Assembly: GCF_009758125.1 (NCBI RefSeq)
Contig: NZ_WRXO01000013.1
Coordinates: forward strand, 1 to 64,000
DNA: 64,000 nt
Reading direction: 5' to 3'
DNA from: Chitinophaga oryziterrae
Lineage (GTDB): Bacteria; Bacteroidota; Bacteroidia; Chitinophagales; Chitinophagaceae
The translations under genes and the position numbers were made by a program. Shown here piece by piece: positions 7,914-16,060 of the stretch. Numbering within the stretch: the stretch's first letter is position 1; every line of letters starts with the position of its first letter. The notes under the pieces are model-generated. The model was not told where the DNA came from. It did not search any database and was given only the letters and a program-made list of their open reading frames with translations.

Positions 7914-10085
7914 TTATTCTACAGCTTCCAGTTCCAGTATACGGCTATGCATTTTGTTAGTAGTGAACGCATCCAGTCCTACTTTCATCAGGTAATCGCC
8001 GGAATAGACCTTCCCGTTGAAAGCTTCATCCGGTTTTGCACCTGGCATAAGATTGATTTCCCGGACGCTGTACTTCCTGGCGGGGTTCAGCCCCTGGCAC
8101 TGCACCGGCAGCAGGTTCTCCGCAAAACGGGGGTAAATGTCATATGTGTACAAGAGCGCCTGCTGTTGCGATTCGCTTACATACATTACCGCAGTGTGAT
8201 TGCCGTCGTACGGGGAAACAAGCCGGTACTGGTCACCGTTGAAATTAATATTTTTTACCCGATTGTAGGTAGTTATCGCTGACTGACAAAAAGCCTGCTC
8301 TTCCGGGCGTAACTCTTTCACATTAATGTCGAAGCCCAGTTTGCATTGCATGGCCACATCCACGCGGAACTTGATGCTGGCATCGTGATTCCAGCTGGTC
8401 ACATGAGCTGCCATGGCTTTGGAGGGAAAGAACTGGGAATATCCCCACTGAATGAACAAACGTTCCACCGGGTCCGTGTTATCGCTGCACCAGAACTCTG
8501 TGAAGTAACGTAATCCTTCATAGTCCGTGCGTCCGCCGCCTCCGGAACAAAGCATCATGGGCAGGTTGGGATATTTGGCCTTGATGCGGTCCAGTACATT
8601 GTACAGGCCACGCACATAATCTACATACAGGTTATTTTGTTTTTCTTTCAGATAAGGGGAGTAGATATTGGTAACAGGGCTGTTACAATCCCATTTCAGG
8701 TAGGCCAGTTGAGGATTCTCCGTCATCAGATGGTCCACTACATTGAAAACATGCTCCTGTACAGCGGGATTACTCAGGTCCAGCACCAATTGGTTGCGGA
8801 AGTAGTATGGCTCGCGGTTGGGCAGCATGATTACCCAGTCGGGGTGTTTCTCAAAGAGCTCGCTTTTAGGGTTCACCATTTCAGGTTCTATCCAGATGCC
8901 GAATTTAACACCGGTACGGGTGGCCGATTTTACCAGCGCCGGTACGCCGTTGGGTAGTTTGCTGCTGGTAGGCTGCCAGTCGCCCAGGCCCTGGGTATCG
9001 CTCTGGCGGGGATATTTGTTGCCAAACCATCCATCATCCAGCAGGAACATGTCCACGCCCAGGTATTTGGCTTCCGCTATCAGGGAATCCAGTTTTGGTT
9101 CATTGAAATTAAAACCGGTAGACTCCCAGTTGTTAAGCAGGGTAAGACGGTCACCTTTCCCATCCTTTAGTTGGTAATTGCGTGCCCACCGTTGCAGATC
9201 GCGGCTGCCTTTGCCTGTACCCTGGTTACTCAGTGTAAAGATAAAAGCGGGTGTAGCAAACACTTTTCCAGGTTCCAGTGTGTAATCGGAAGCATAAGGA
9301 TTGATACCGGAGATCACGCGCAGGTTGTTTTCATTATCTACTTCAAATGTGAAGCGGAAGTTGCCGGTCCAGGCCAGGGTACCCATAAGCACCTGTCCTT
9401 CGTTTTCACGGGGTGTTTCGCCCAGGCCTACGGTAAAGAAGGGAGATACGTGCAGGTTTGCTCTGGACCCCAGTTTGGAGTCAATCACCTTTTTGCCGAA
9501 GTTCAGGGGAGCAGAGCTCATATTCACTTCTTTGGCCCAGTCTCCGCTGAACTCTGTGAGGAAATACCGGGCACGTTTCCAGTACAGCATGGATGATGCA
9601 TAACTGCTGATGTTCACAGCCCGCTTTTCGTTGTGGCTGATCTCTGTCCAGGACTGAATGATATTCTCTTTCGCAAAGGTCCGGTAGTATAGTTTCACCT
9701 GCACCGGATACAAAGCATCTTTCAGCGAGATCACGGTTTCCGTAACATCGTCTGTTACTTTCTTCACGTTGTGCGAAACGTATTGCAATACAGTGGTCAT
9801 GTTGCCATCGTTATGACGGATGCCGAACGCCGGTTCAAAATATGTTTCCGTACCGGACACGGGGTATGCCTCCCAGGCCTGCCCGTCGCTCCGGGATTTT
9901 ATGGTAGTATAGTCATCCTGGTTAGACAAGCGGGGCCCCAGATAAAGCTGATAGAGGCGCTTATTCTGGGCAGTCTGCAATACGAGTTCCGTTTCATTGG
10001 TAGATACGTAAATAGTTTGCGACTTAACTGCTGTATGGGTTACAACAATCAGGAAGAACAAAATGGACAATATCTTTTTCGTCAT
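7914..10085 (-). CDS. GH36 alpha-galactosidase, exported
   Basis: 723 aa, normal for glycoside hydrolase family 36. A signal peptide (MTKKILSILFFLIVVTHTAV) points to the periplasm or cell surface. The beta-sandwich N-terminal domain is followed by a TIM barrel with LLDDGWFG at about 348-355 and IEPEMV at 399-404. The catalytic nucleophile is D466 in YLKWDCN, and the acid/base lies in WCSDNTDP (532-539, most likely D535). The enzyme removes terminal alpha-linked galactose from raffinose-type sugars, galactomannan or glycolipids; which of these cannot be told from sequence. It lies downstream of susD in the same orientation, separated by a hairpin. Confidence 0.93.
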   Translation of the reverse strand: MTKKILSILFFLIVVTHTAVKSQTIYVSTNETELVLQTAQNKRLYQLYLGPRLSNQDDYTTIKSRSDGQAWEAYPVSGTETYFEPAFGIRHNDGNMTTVLQYVSHNVKKVTDDVTETVISLKDALYPVQVKLYYRTFAKENIIQSWTEISHNEKRAVNISSYASSMLYWKRARYFLTEFSGDWAKEVNMSSAPLNFGKKVIDSKLGSRANLHVSPFFTVGLGETPRENEGQVLMGTLAWTGNFRFTFEVDNENNLRVISGINPYASDYTLEPGKVFATPAFIFTLSNQGTGKGSRDLQRWARNYQLKDGKGDRLTLLNNWESTGFNFNEPKLDSLIAEAKYLGVDMFLLDDGWFGNKYPRQSDTQGLGDWQPTSSKLPNGVPALVKSATRTGVKFGIWIEPEMVNPKSELFEKHPDWVIMLPNREPYYFRNQLVLDLSNPAVQEHVFNVVDHLMTENPQLAYLKWDCNSPVTNIYSPYLKEKQNNLYVDYVRGLYNVLDRIKAKYPNLPMMLCSGGGGRTDYEGLRYFTEFWCSDNTDPVERLFIQWGYSQFFPSKAMAAHVTSWNHDASIKFRVDVAMQCKLGFDINVKELRPEEQAFCQSAITTYNRVKNINFNGDQYRLVSPYDGNHTAVMYVSESQQQALLYTYDIYPRFAENLLPVQCQGLNPARKYSVREINLMPGAKPDEAFNGKVYSGDYLMKVGLDAFTTNKMHSRILELEAVE

Positions 10086-10111
10086 GGGTACAGTTTATAA
10101 TAATTATAAAA

Positions 10112-10142
10112 GTAAGCCCGCTGCAACATACAGCGGGCCTGC
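10112..10142 (-). terminator. Hairpin between susD and the alpha-galactosidase gene
   Basis: A perfect 8-bp stem (GCCCGCTG 10116-10123 with CAGCGGGC 10131-10138) and a 7-nt loop lie in the 75-bp gap after susD. On the minus strand it is followed by a moderately T-rich stretch. It could be a partial terminator or an mRNA-processing stem that keeps susCD more abundant than the enzyme mRNA. Confidence 0.5.
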
Positions 10143-10160
10143 ATCTTTTAAAGATAACGA

Positions 10161-11723
10161 TTAATTGTAACCGGTGTTCTGATCAGAAGGTTTGATATCA
10201 CCATTCAGTTTCATTTCCGTATCAGGGATCGGGAACACGGTATTGAAGTCCTGTATAGAACCGGATTGTTTAGTCCATTTGTTACGTGCTTTCACAAACT
10301 CCACAAACTTGCCGGTACGGATCAGGTCTATGCGACGCCAGTCTTCCGCAAACAGTTCCCGCATACGCTCATCCATGATGGCGGTACGGAAAGCGTCCTG
10401 CGACAAGCCCTGCCATTTCTTATCGTCCGGCAGTACACCGCCCCATGCGCGTGTGCGCACTTCATTCACCACGTTTACAGCATCCCCGCCGCGGTTCAGC
10501 TCATTGAGACATTCAGCATAGCAAAGTTTGATATCGGCCAGGCGTAGTACTGGTATGTTCTTACCGGAGTTCCACATGTTATTGATCTTATTGTCTGTGT
10601 GTTTGTCCGTGCGGAAGTCCTCATACTTTTTTACGTGTGGCAGTAGCTCATCATAGTCACTACCCAGGTCTTCCCAATTGATAGGGTCCAGGGTGGGAGT
10701 TTCTCCATAATAGGTGAAGTCGTAACGGATGCTTTCCTGCCTGCGCTGGTCTCCGGCTTCCCATATACCGCCGCTGTCTACAGAGGAGTAAGCATAATGG
10801 GTAGGCACGATCTTGTCGTAACCGGAATAGTAGCAGCCGTCGCCAAAGAAAGCCTGCACTGCACGGGAGCCTATCTGGAACTGCAGTTTATTGTTATTGG
10901 GAGAGGCAGGACTGAACTGGAATTCCAGGATAGATTCAGGTGTGTTGATCTTACTGTAGTCCCAGAGGTCTTTATAAGGTACCAGGGAATAATCGCCCAT
11001 CATTTTTTCAAAGCAGGTGGCAGCTTTCGAGAAATCGCGCAGGCCGGTGGATACGGGTGCCGACATGTAAGCTTTTCCCAGTATAGCCCAGGCCGCGCCG
11101 GAAGTAGCTCGTCCCGGATCATTTGTTTTGGGACAATTATCAGCGGCGCGTTGAAGATCTGCAATGATGAAAGTCCATACATCTTTCAGTGGCTGACGGC
11201 GGAAACCGAGTTCAGTTTCACGGCTCAGGTCGCGGATGGGAATTTCACCCCAGTACATGGCCAGTTGAAAATCGAGGAAGCCGCGTACGAAAGAGGCTTC
11301 GCCCAGTAATTTCGCTTCCCGGGAGCCGGGTGTAACAGTGCCCGAGCCAAGGCCTTTAACGATCTTGGCGGCTTCATTCACAACGGGCCAGCGGATATTC
11401 CACTGGTTGGCGATGTGGTTCAGTGTGGAGTTCAGGTTACCGTCATAACGGTCAAGGCCACCTTTGGCCGGATCGCTTTTCATCTGAAAGGCGCCCTGCT
11501 GGATTTCGTCTGTACCCATCATCATGATGAGGCCCTGTTCATCTGTGCGGATGCTTTTCCAGTTAGCGTAAATGCCTTTAAGGCTTGTCTCTACCAGGTT
11601 CACATCGGAGTATACCTGGCTCTCATCGAGCTTGGTCGTACTGCGTTCGTCGAGGAATTTACTACAGGAAGCGGAGAGTATTACAAATCCCGCTGCCAGG
11701 GTATATATTATCGTGCGTTTCAT
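10161..11723 (-). CDS. susD: SusD/RagB outer-membrane glycan-binding lipoprotein
   Basis: 520 aa. A lipoprotein signal (LSASC lipobox near residue 20) is followed by KFLDERSTTKLDESQVY, the usual SusD start. The TPR-like and C-terminal regions are recognisable (RLADIKLCYAECLNELNRGG, then DERMRELFAEDWRRIDLIRT and a PIPDTEM end). SusD proteins sit on the cell surface and deliver oligosaccharide to the SusC channel. The start lies 18 bp after susC, and the pair heads the alpha-galactoside locus. Confidence 0.93.
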   Translation of the reverse strand: MKRTIIYTLAAGFVILSASCSKFLDERSTTKLDESQVYSDVNLVETSLKGIYANWKSIRTDEQGLIMMMGTDEIQQGAFQMKSDPAKGGLDRYDGNLNSTLNHIANQWNIRWPVVNEAAKIVKGLGSGTVTPGSREAKLLGEASFVRGFLDFQLAMYWGEIPIRDLSRETELGFRRQPLKDVWTFIIADLQRAADNCPKTNDPGRATSGAAWAILGKAYMSAPVSTGLRDFSKAATCFEKMMGDYSLVPYKDLWDYSKINTPESILEFQFSPASPNNNKLQFQIGSRAVQAFFGDGCYYSGYDKIVPTHYAYSSVDSGGIWEAGDQRRQESIRYDFTYYGETPTLDPINWEDLGSDYDELLPHVKKYEDFRTDKHTDNKINNMWNSGKNIPVLRLADIKLCYAECLNELNRGGDAVNVVNEVRTRAWGGVLPDDKKWQGLSQDAFRTAIMDERMRELFAEDWRRIDLIRTGKFVEFVKARNKWTKQSGSIQDFNTVFPIPDTEMKLNGDIKPSDQNTGYN

Positions 11724-11741
11724 AAATTTAGCAGTTGAAGT

Positions 11742-14700
11742 TTAAAAACCTACATTCAGTCCAAATACATACATTTTTACCGGAGGATAGCCGTAGTCGC
11801 CGGTTTCCGGGTCCATTCCCTTGTAATGCGTAATACAGAACAAGTTAGAGCCGGTCACATACAGGCGCAGGTTATTCAGTTTCCAGGCACTCAGCTTTGT
11901 TTCCGGTAGTGTATAGGAAAGCGTAAGAGCAGAGAGGCGCAGGAAAGATGCATTCTGGATAGCGTAATCCAGGTCGGACGGATTGTAGCGGTTGTAGCTG
12001 GTATTAGCGATCACGCGGGGAATGTCGGTGTTGGTATGTTGCGGTGTCCAGCGGTTCAGCAGGTCCACAGAGGCCATGCTTTCACCATTGCTGTTGATCA
12101 GGCTTTCGTAGTAGCTGCTGATCTTTTTGGCACCGTAAGAGTAGGTGAACACAGCATTCATCCCAAAAGCCTTGTAAGAGAGGTTCGTGGAAAATCCACC
12201 ATAGAATTTAGGATCTGTCTTAGCCACTACTGTTTTGTCATACTGATCGACAATGCCATCCGGCTTGCCGCCAGGGCCGGAAATGTCTTTGGCAAAGAGA
12301 TCACCCGGACTCACAGTCTTACCATTGTAGTTCAGGCCTTCCCATTGGCTGCGGTTGGATTCCTGCGCAATACCGCCGGAGAGGAGCGTGTAAATGGTAT
12401 GCAGCGATTGACCCAGAAAGATGTTGTTTTCACGCTGTATCACATTTTCGTAGGTGTTGTATATCACGGTGGCATCACCATACAATCTGGTTACCTTGTT
12501 CTTATCGAAGGAAATATTGCCGGAAGCTGTCCAGTTAAAATCTTTCTCTTGAATGATATCACCTGTTACAGAAAGTTCCATACCCTTGTTGTTCACGCGG
12601 CCGATATTTTCCCATTGCTGGCTATAACCGGTGGTAGCAGCCAGGGAACGGTTCAGCAGGATGTTGTCATTGTTGATATAGAAGAAGTCGGCGGTAACGG
12701 TCAGTCTTGATTTCAGGAAGCCCATCTCCAGGCCAACGTTACTCTGTTTTTGTTTTTCCCAGGTAATATCCGGGTTACCACGGCGGCCGTCATTGACGAT
12801 AAGAGCGTTGCCGTTATCGATCTTTGAGCCGTAAAGGGTCTGATATGCATAATTGTTGATGTCCTGGTTACCAACAACACCGTACCCTGCACGCAGTTTC
12901 AACTGGCTGAACAGGGATATGTCCTTCATGAAATTCTCCTTCTTTGCATCCCAGGCTACGGACATGGAGGGGAATATGCCCCAGCGTTTCCCTTCTGCAA
13001 AACGGGAAGAGCCATCATAGCGGGCCGTAGCAGTGAAATGGTATTTGTCTTTGTAACTGTAGTTCACACGACCGAGGAAAGATTGCAGGGTGTACGCGTA
13101 GAAATCGGAGCCCAGCACGGATTTTTCCACGGCAGCAGCACCTCCCAGGTCGTTGTAAGAGAGGTCATCACTGGCGAAGCGATCGCCCTGTGCCAGGGTA
13201 TAATTGGATTGGCGTTTGCTGGCGCTGGTACCTACCAGGGCCGTAAGTTTATGATTGTTGGCAATGGTAGTGTTGTAGGTAATGGTATTGTCCCATTGCC
13301 AGTAAGTATCACTCCATCTTTCATGTTTGGCACGTGCGTCGCCGTTATACTGGCGTATGGCTTCCTGAATGTTATGAGGAGTGAACTCGAACCAGTCCTG
13401 TGCACCATAGTCCATAGAATAGCTGGAGCGGATATCCAGTCCTTTTACCGGTGTAATATTCACATAGTTGGCAGTAGTGACGCGGTTACGGGTACGGTTG
13501 CGTTGAATGAACAATGAGTTGAACGGATTAAAGTCATTGTTATTCTGTTCCCCGTGCGAGCGATAGTAGATTGTGAGATAGTCGTAAGTATAACGTGTGG
13601 CCGGATCGCGATAAGGACCGTAATTCAGCAGGGGATTGGCATTGAGGGCCTTCCCATATACGTCGTCAGAAGGCATGTCGTCGTTGGTACGGGTAAAGCC
13701 GGTGTTGGTACCCACTTTCAACCATTTCTTTATGTTGTATTCCGCGTTGAAACGGCCGGTGTATTTATTCTGTTTGGTATTTTCCACCACGCCTTTGGTA
13801 CCTGCATATCCGAGGCTCAGATAGAATATACTCCGTTCGGATCCACCGGAAAAGCCCAGCGCATGGTTTTGCTGGAAGCCGGTACGGGTTACCTGGTCCA
13901 GCCAGTTATAGCTTTGCTTTTTATTGTAAGTATCGAATTCCTGGTTGGAGAAAGCGATGTTTGTTTTCAGCAGGGTATTATCGATATAGTCCTGCCGGTC
14001 GGCATCCGGATGATCCTTCATATAGCCGTTGGCATAGGCATCAATGCGCAGTGCCGCCAATTCCTGTGCGTTCATGGTTTTGGGAATCCGTGTAAAGTCG
14101 GACACGCCAGCCCAGCTATCATAGGTAACAAGGCCGTCGCCACCTCTGCGCTGGCCTTTCTTTGTAGTGATCACCACTACACCGTTGGCGCCGCGGGAGC
14201 CATAAAGGGCCGTGGCTGAGGCATCTTTGAGTACCTGTACAGAAGCTACATCGTTTACGTTCACGGAATTAAACCCACCCTGGTTGTTTTCCATTACTAC
14301 ACCGTCCACTACATAAATAGGAGAGGAACCTGCATTGATGGTATTGATACCGCGGATCCTGATGGTGGCATCATCACCCGGACGGGTACCGTTGCTGATA
14401 AAAACGCCGGCTGCATTACCCTGTAACGCCTGGTTGATGTTGGTCGCGGGCCGTTCCAGTAACTTTTTGGAGTCTACCGTGGCAGTAGCCCCGGTAAGGT
14501 CCGACTTTTTCATACTAGCCCCTACTACCACTACTTCATCCACATTGGCGGTGGCCTGTTGCATTTTGATGTTCAGGGGAGCGAAGCTGGTGAAGGGCAC
14601 GGTCTGTGTTTCAAAGCCTAAAAAGCTGAACTCCAGCGTGCCTTTCCCGCCCTCAGTAGTGAGGGTAAAAGCACCGTGGCTGTCAGTAACTGTACCGGTT

Positions 14701-14879
14701 TTGGTACCGGTCAGCTTCACCGACACACCGGGAAGTGGTTCGCCTTTCATATCAGTGATATTACCGGAAATCCTGCCATTCTGGGCAAAAACGTGCCCGG
14801 CACCCATCAGCAAAGCTATGATGGTCAGAAGGGACCATAGCCTTTTGAAAGCAATTCTTACATGCATAACGTGAAGCAT
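11742..14879 (-). CDS. susC: SusC/RagA-type TonB-dependent receptor
   Basis: 1045 aa. After the signal peptide (cleaved near HVFAQNG) comes a carboxypeptidase-D-like regulatory domain (ISGNITDMKGEPLPGVSV). Then follow the TonB box (DEVVVVG), the plug (IRIRGINTINAG, SPIYVVDGV, VLKDASATALYGSRGANGV) and a C-terminal beta-barrel ending in VFGLNVGF. Two in-frame ATGs (14879 and 14867) are possible starts. The protein imports oligosaccharide across the outer membrane using TonB energy, with the SusD partner encoded 18 bp downstream. Confidence 0.95.
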   Translation of the reverse strand: MLHVMHVRIAFKRLWSLLTIIALLMGAGHVFAQNGRISGNITDMKGEPLPGVSVKLTGTKTGTVTDSHGAFTLTTEGGKGTLEFSFLGFETQTVPFTSFAPLNIKMQQATANVDEVVVVGASMKKSDLTGATATVDSKKLLERPATNINQALQGNAAGVFISNGTRPGDDATIRIRGINTINAGSSPIYVVDGVVMENNQGGFNSVNVNDVASVQVLKDASATALYGSRGANGVVVITTKKGQRRGGDGLVTYDSWAGVSDFTRIPKTMNAQELAALRIDAYANGYMKDHPDADRQDYIDNTLLKTNIAFSNQEFDTYNKKQSYNWLDQVTRTGFQQNHALGFSGGSERSIFYLSLGYAGTKGVVENTKQNKYTGRFNAEYNIKKWLKVGTNTGFTRTNDDMPSDDVYGKALNANPLLNYGPYRDPATRYTYDYLTIYYRSHGEQNNNDFNPFNSLFIQRNRTRNRVTTANYVNITPVKGLDIRSSYSMDYGAQDWFEFTPHNIQEAIRQYNGDARAKHERWSDTYWQWDNTITYNTTIANNHKLTALVGTSASKRQSNYTLAQGDRFASDDLSYNDLGGAAAVEKSVLGSDFYAYTLQSFLGRVNYSYKDKYHFTATARYDGSSRFAEGKRWGIFPSMSVAWDAKKENFMKDISLFSQLKLRAGYGVVGNQDINNYAYQTLYGSKIDNGNALIVNDGRRGNPDITWEKQKQSNVGLEMGFLKSRLTVTADFFYINNDNILLNRSLAATTGYSQQWENIGRVNNKGMELSVTGDIIQEKDFNWTASGNISFDKNKVTRLYGDATVIYNTYENVIQRENNIFLGQSLHTIYTLLSGGIAQESNRSQWEGLNYNGKTVSPGDLFAKDISGPGGKPDGIVDQYDKTVVAKTDPKFYGGFSTNLSYKAFGMNAVFTYSYGAKKISSYYESLINSNGESMASVDLLNRWTPQHTNTDIPRVIANTSYNRYNPSDLDYAIQNASFLRLSALTLSYTLPETKLSAWKLNNLRLYVTGSNLFCITHYKGMDPETGDYGYPPVKMYVFGLNVGF

Positions 14880-14970
14880 AACGTGTTTTGTAAATAATGA
14901 TAGGTATAATAGCTACTTGACAATCTCCAATAAACGTGGCATCGAACATACGAACTCTAATCCCCCTACA

Positions 14971-14999
14971 CAACGATCTCGTTAAATATTAAGTCGTTG
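14971..14999. promoter_or_regulatory. Inverted repeat in the susC leader, possible operator
   Basis: Six-base arms CAACGA (14971-14976) and TCGTTG (14994-14999) are separated by 17 bp with an AT-rich centre. The site lies about 50-80 bp downstream of the predicted transcription start and about 100 bp before the susC start. It would suit a dimeric regulator such as the GntR protein of the same locus; this is inference from position. Confidence 0.3.
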
Positions 15000-15056
15000 G
15001 TTTTCAATCTTATCCTGTAGATTTTTGATTGGTTTGTTCTATTCTGGTCTACTCAA

Positions 15057-15085
15057 CAAATATAGGGTTAGTTTTGAATTACAAA
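15057..15085 (-). promoter_or_regulatory. Predicted Bacteroidota promoter for susC
   Basis: On the minus strand a TTTG box (15085-15082) is followed after 17 bp by TATATTTG (15064-15057), an exact match to the Bacteroidota -7 element TAnnTTTG. Transcription would start near 15050, giving a susC leader of about 170 nt. Confidence 0.6.
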
Positions 15086-15155
15086 ACTTTATTTTTTGGG
15101 ACTTGATAAAATGATGAAGAAAGAAACGGAGATATTAAGCCGAGTGGAGTAGCAA

Positions 15156-15195
15156 AGGCTGTCTCCTGTCGGAGGGGACAGCCGTCATTTTTTCA
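15156..15195 (-). terminator. Terminator after the first universal stress protein gene
   Basis: GGCTGTC (15158-15164) pairs with GACAGCC (15178-15184), extended by TCC/GGA. A-rich sequence precedes it and T-rich sequence follows on the minus strand. It lies directly after the stop of the gene ending at 15193. A run of T on the + side means it could work in both directions. Confidence 0.6.
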
Positions 15196-16026
15196 GGGAT
15201 GAGTTATGAATATGGGAGTATCTAATTCACGAAGGATATTATCAGCTTTGCTGCGTTTAAAGAAGCGGGAGAGATTACTTCTTCCATATGCACCGAAAGT
15301 GATGATACAGTCTTTCCTGTTATTTAATAATTCTTTGATGGCTGTATCAGGTTCTCCTGCCAGGGTTATGAATTCTATACTATCGTAGTACATGTTCAGA
15401 TATTCTTTCAGCAGCCTCTCATGAGGCATCACGGGTGTATTATTTTCTGCTATATATACTACTGTAGCTTTTCTTTCTGTAAAGACGGCAAACAACTGTG
15501 TAAATTGTTTGATGGCAAACATGGATGAGAAGCTGCCATTATAGGCAAAGAATACTTCTTTTATCTCTTTCATATTGTCTGGCACTATCAGTACGGGAGA
15601 TTGTGCACCTGCCAGCACATTTTTTACGAATAAGGTAGGATCTGAATCATATAATAACGCAAAGGATATATCTCTGTTCATTATTACCAGATCGGCAAAG
15701 CGGCTTTCCAGGATGGCTTCTTCTGCCGGTAAGCCTTTGTCTTCATGAAAATGGAACCAGATATCTTTTTCTATACATGCTTCTTTTAACGATATTATAT
15801 TTCTTTTTATTTTATCTTTTGTTTCTTTGTCCGTTTCAAGCACTTCTGCATAGGTAGCAGGAGAGATCCCTTCCCTGAAATCGGGAGCATAGAGGATGGG
15901 GCCTGCTTCATTTTCAAGGAATACAATTACCAGTTTTCCTTTAAGCACACGGGAAATATATTGAAAAACATCCAGTTGTTCCTCTCTGAAATGAGCTGCA
16001 TCTATCAAGGCTACTATCTTTTTCAT
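15193..16026 (-). CDS. Universal stress protein, two UspA domains
   Basis: 277 aa, two Usp-like halves (1-150 and 155-277) as in other Bacteroidota double-domain Usps. The N-terminal half begins MKKIVALIDAAHF and includes the family motif FADLVIMNRD followed by SPVLIVPD. The C-terminal half ends with an ATP-binding-like GAYGRSNLSRFFKRSKADN, in which the first glycines and the terminal Ser of the usual G-x2-G-x9-G-S motif are kept but the third Gly is Arg. It is clearly paralogous to the gene at 18766-19599, and the two flank a P-type ATPase. Likely a stress- or energy-state sensor; role inferred. Confidence 0.85.
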   Translation of the reverse strand: MKKIVALIDAAHFREEQLDVFQYISRVLKGKLVIVFLENEAGPILYAPDFREGISPATYAEVLETDKETKDKIKRNIISLKEACIEKDIWFHFHEDKGLPAEEAILESRFADLVIMNRDISFALLYDSDPTLFVKNVLAGAQSPVLIVPDNMKEIKEVFFAYNGSFSSMFAIKQFTQLFAVFTERKATVVYIAENNTPVMPHERLLKEYLNMYYDSIEFITLAGEPDTAIKELLNNRKDCIITFGAYGRSNLSRFFKRSKADNILRELDTPIFITHP

Positions 16027-16060
16027 ATATGTGGTTTTAAAGTGTTAGAAAATGTTATTC

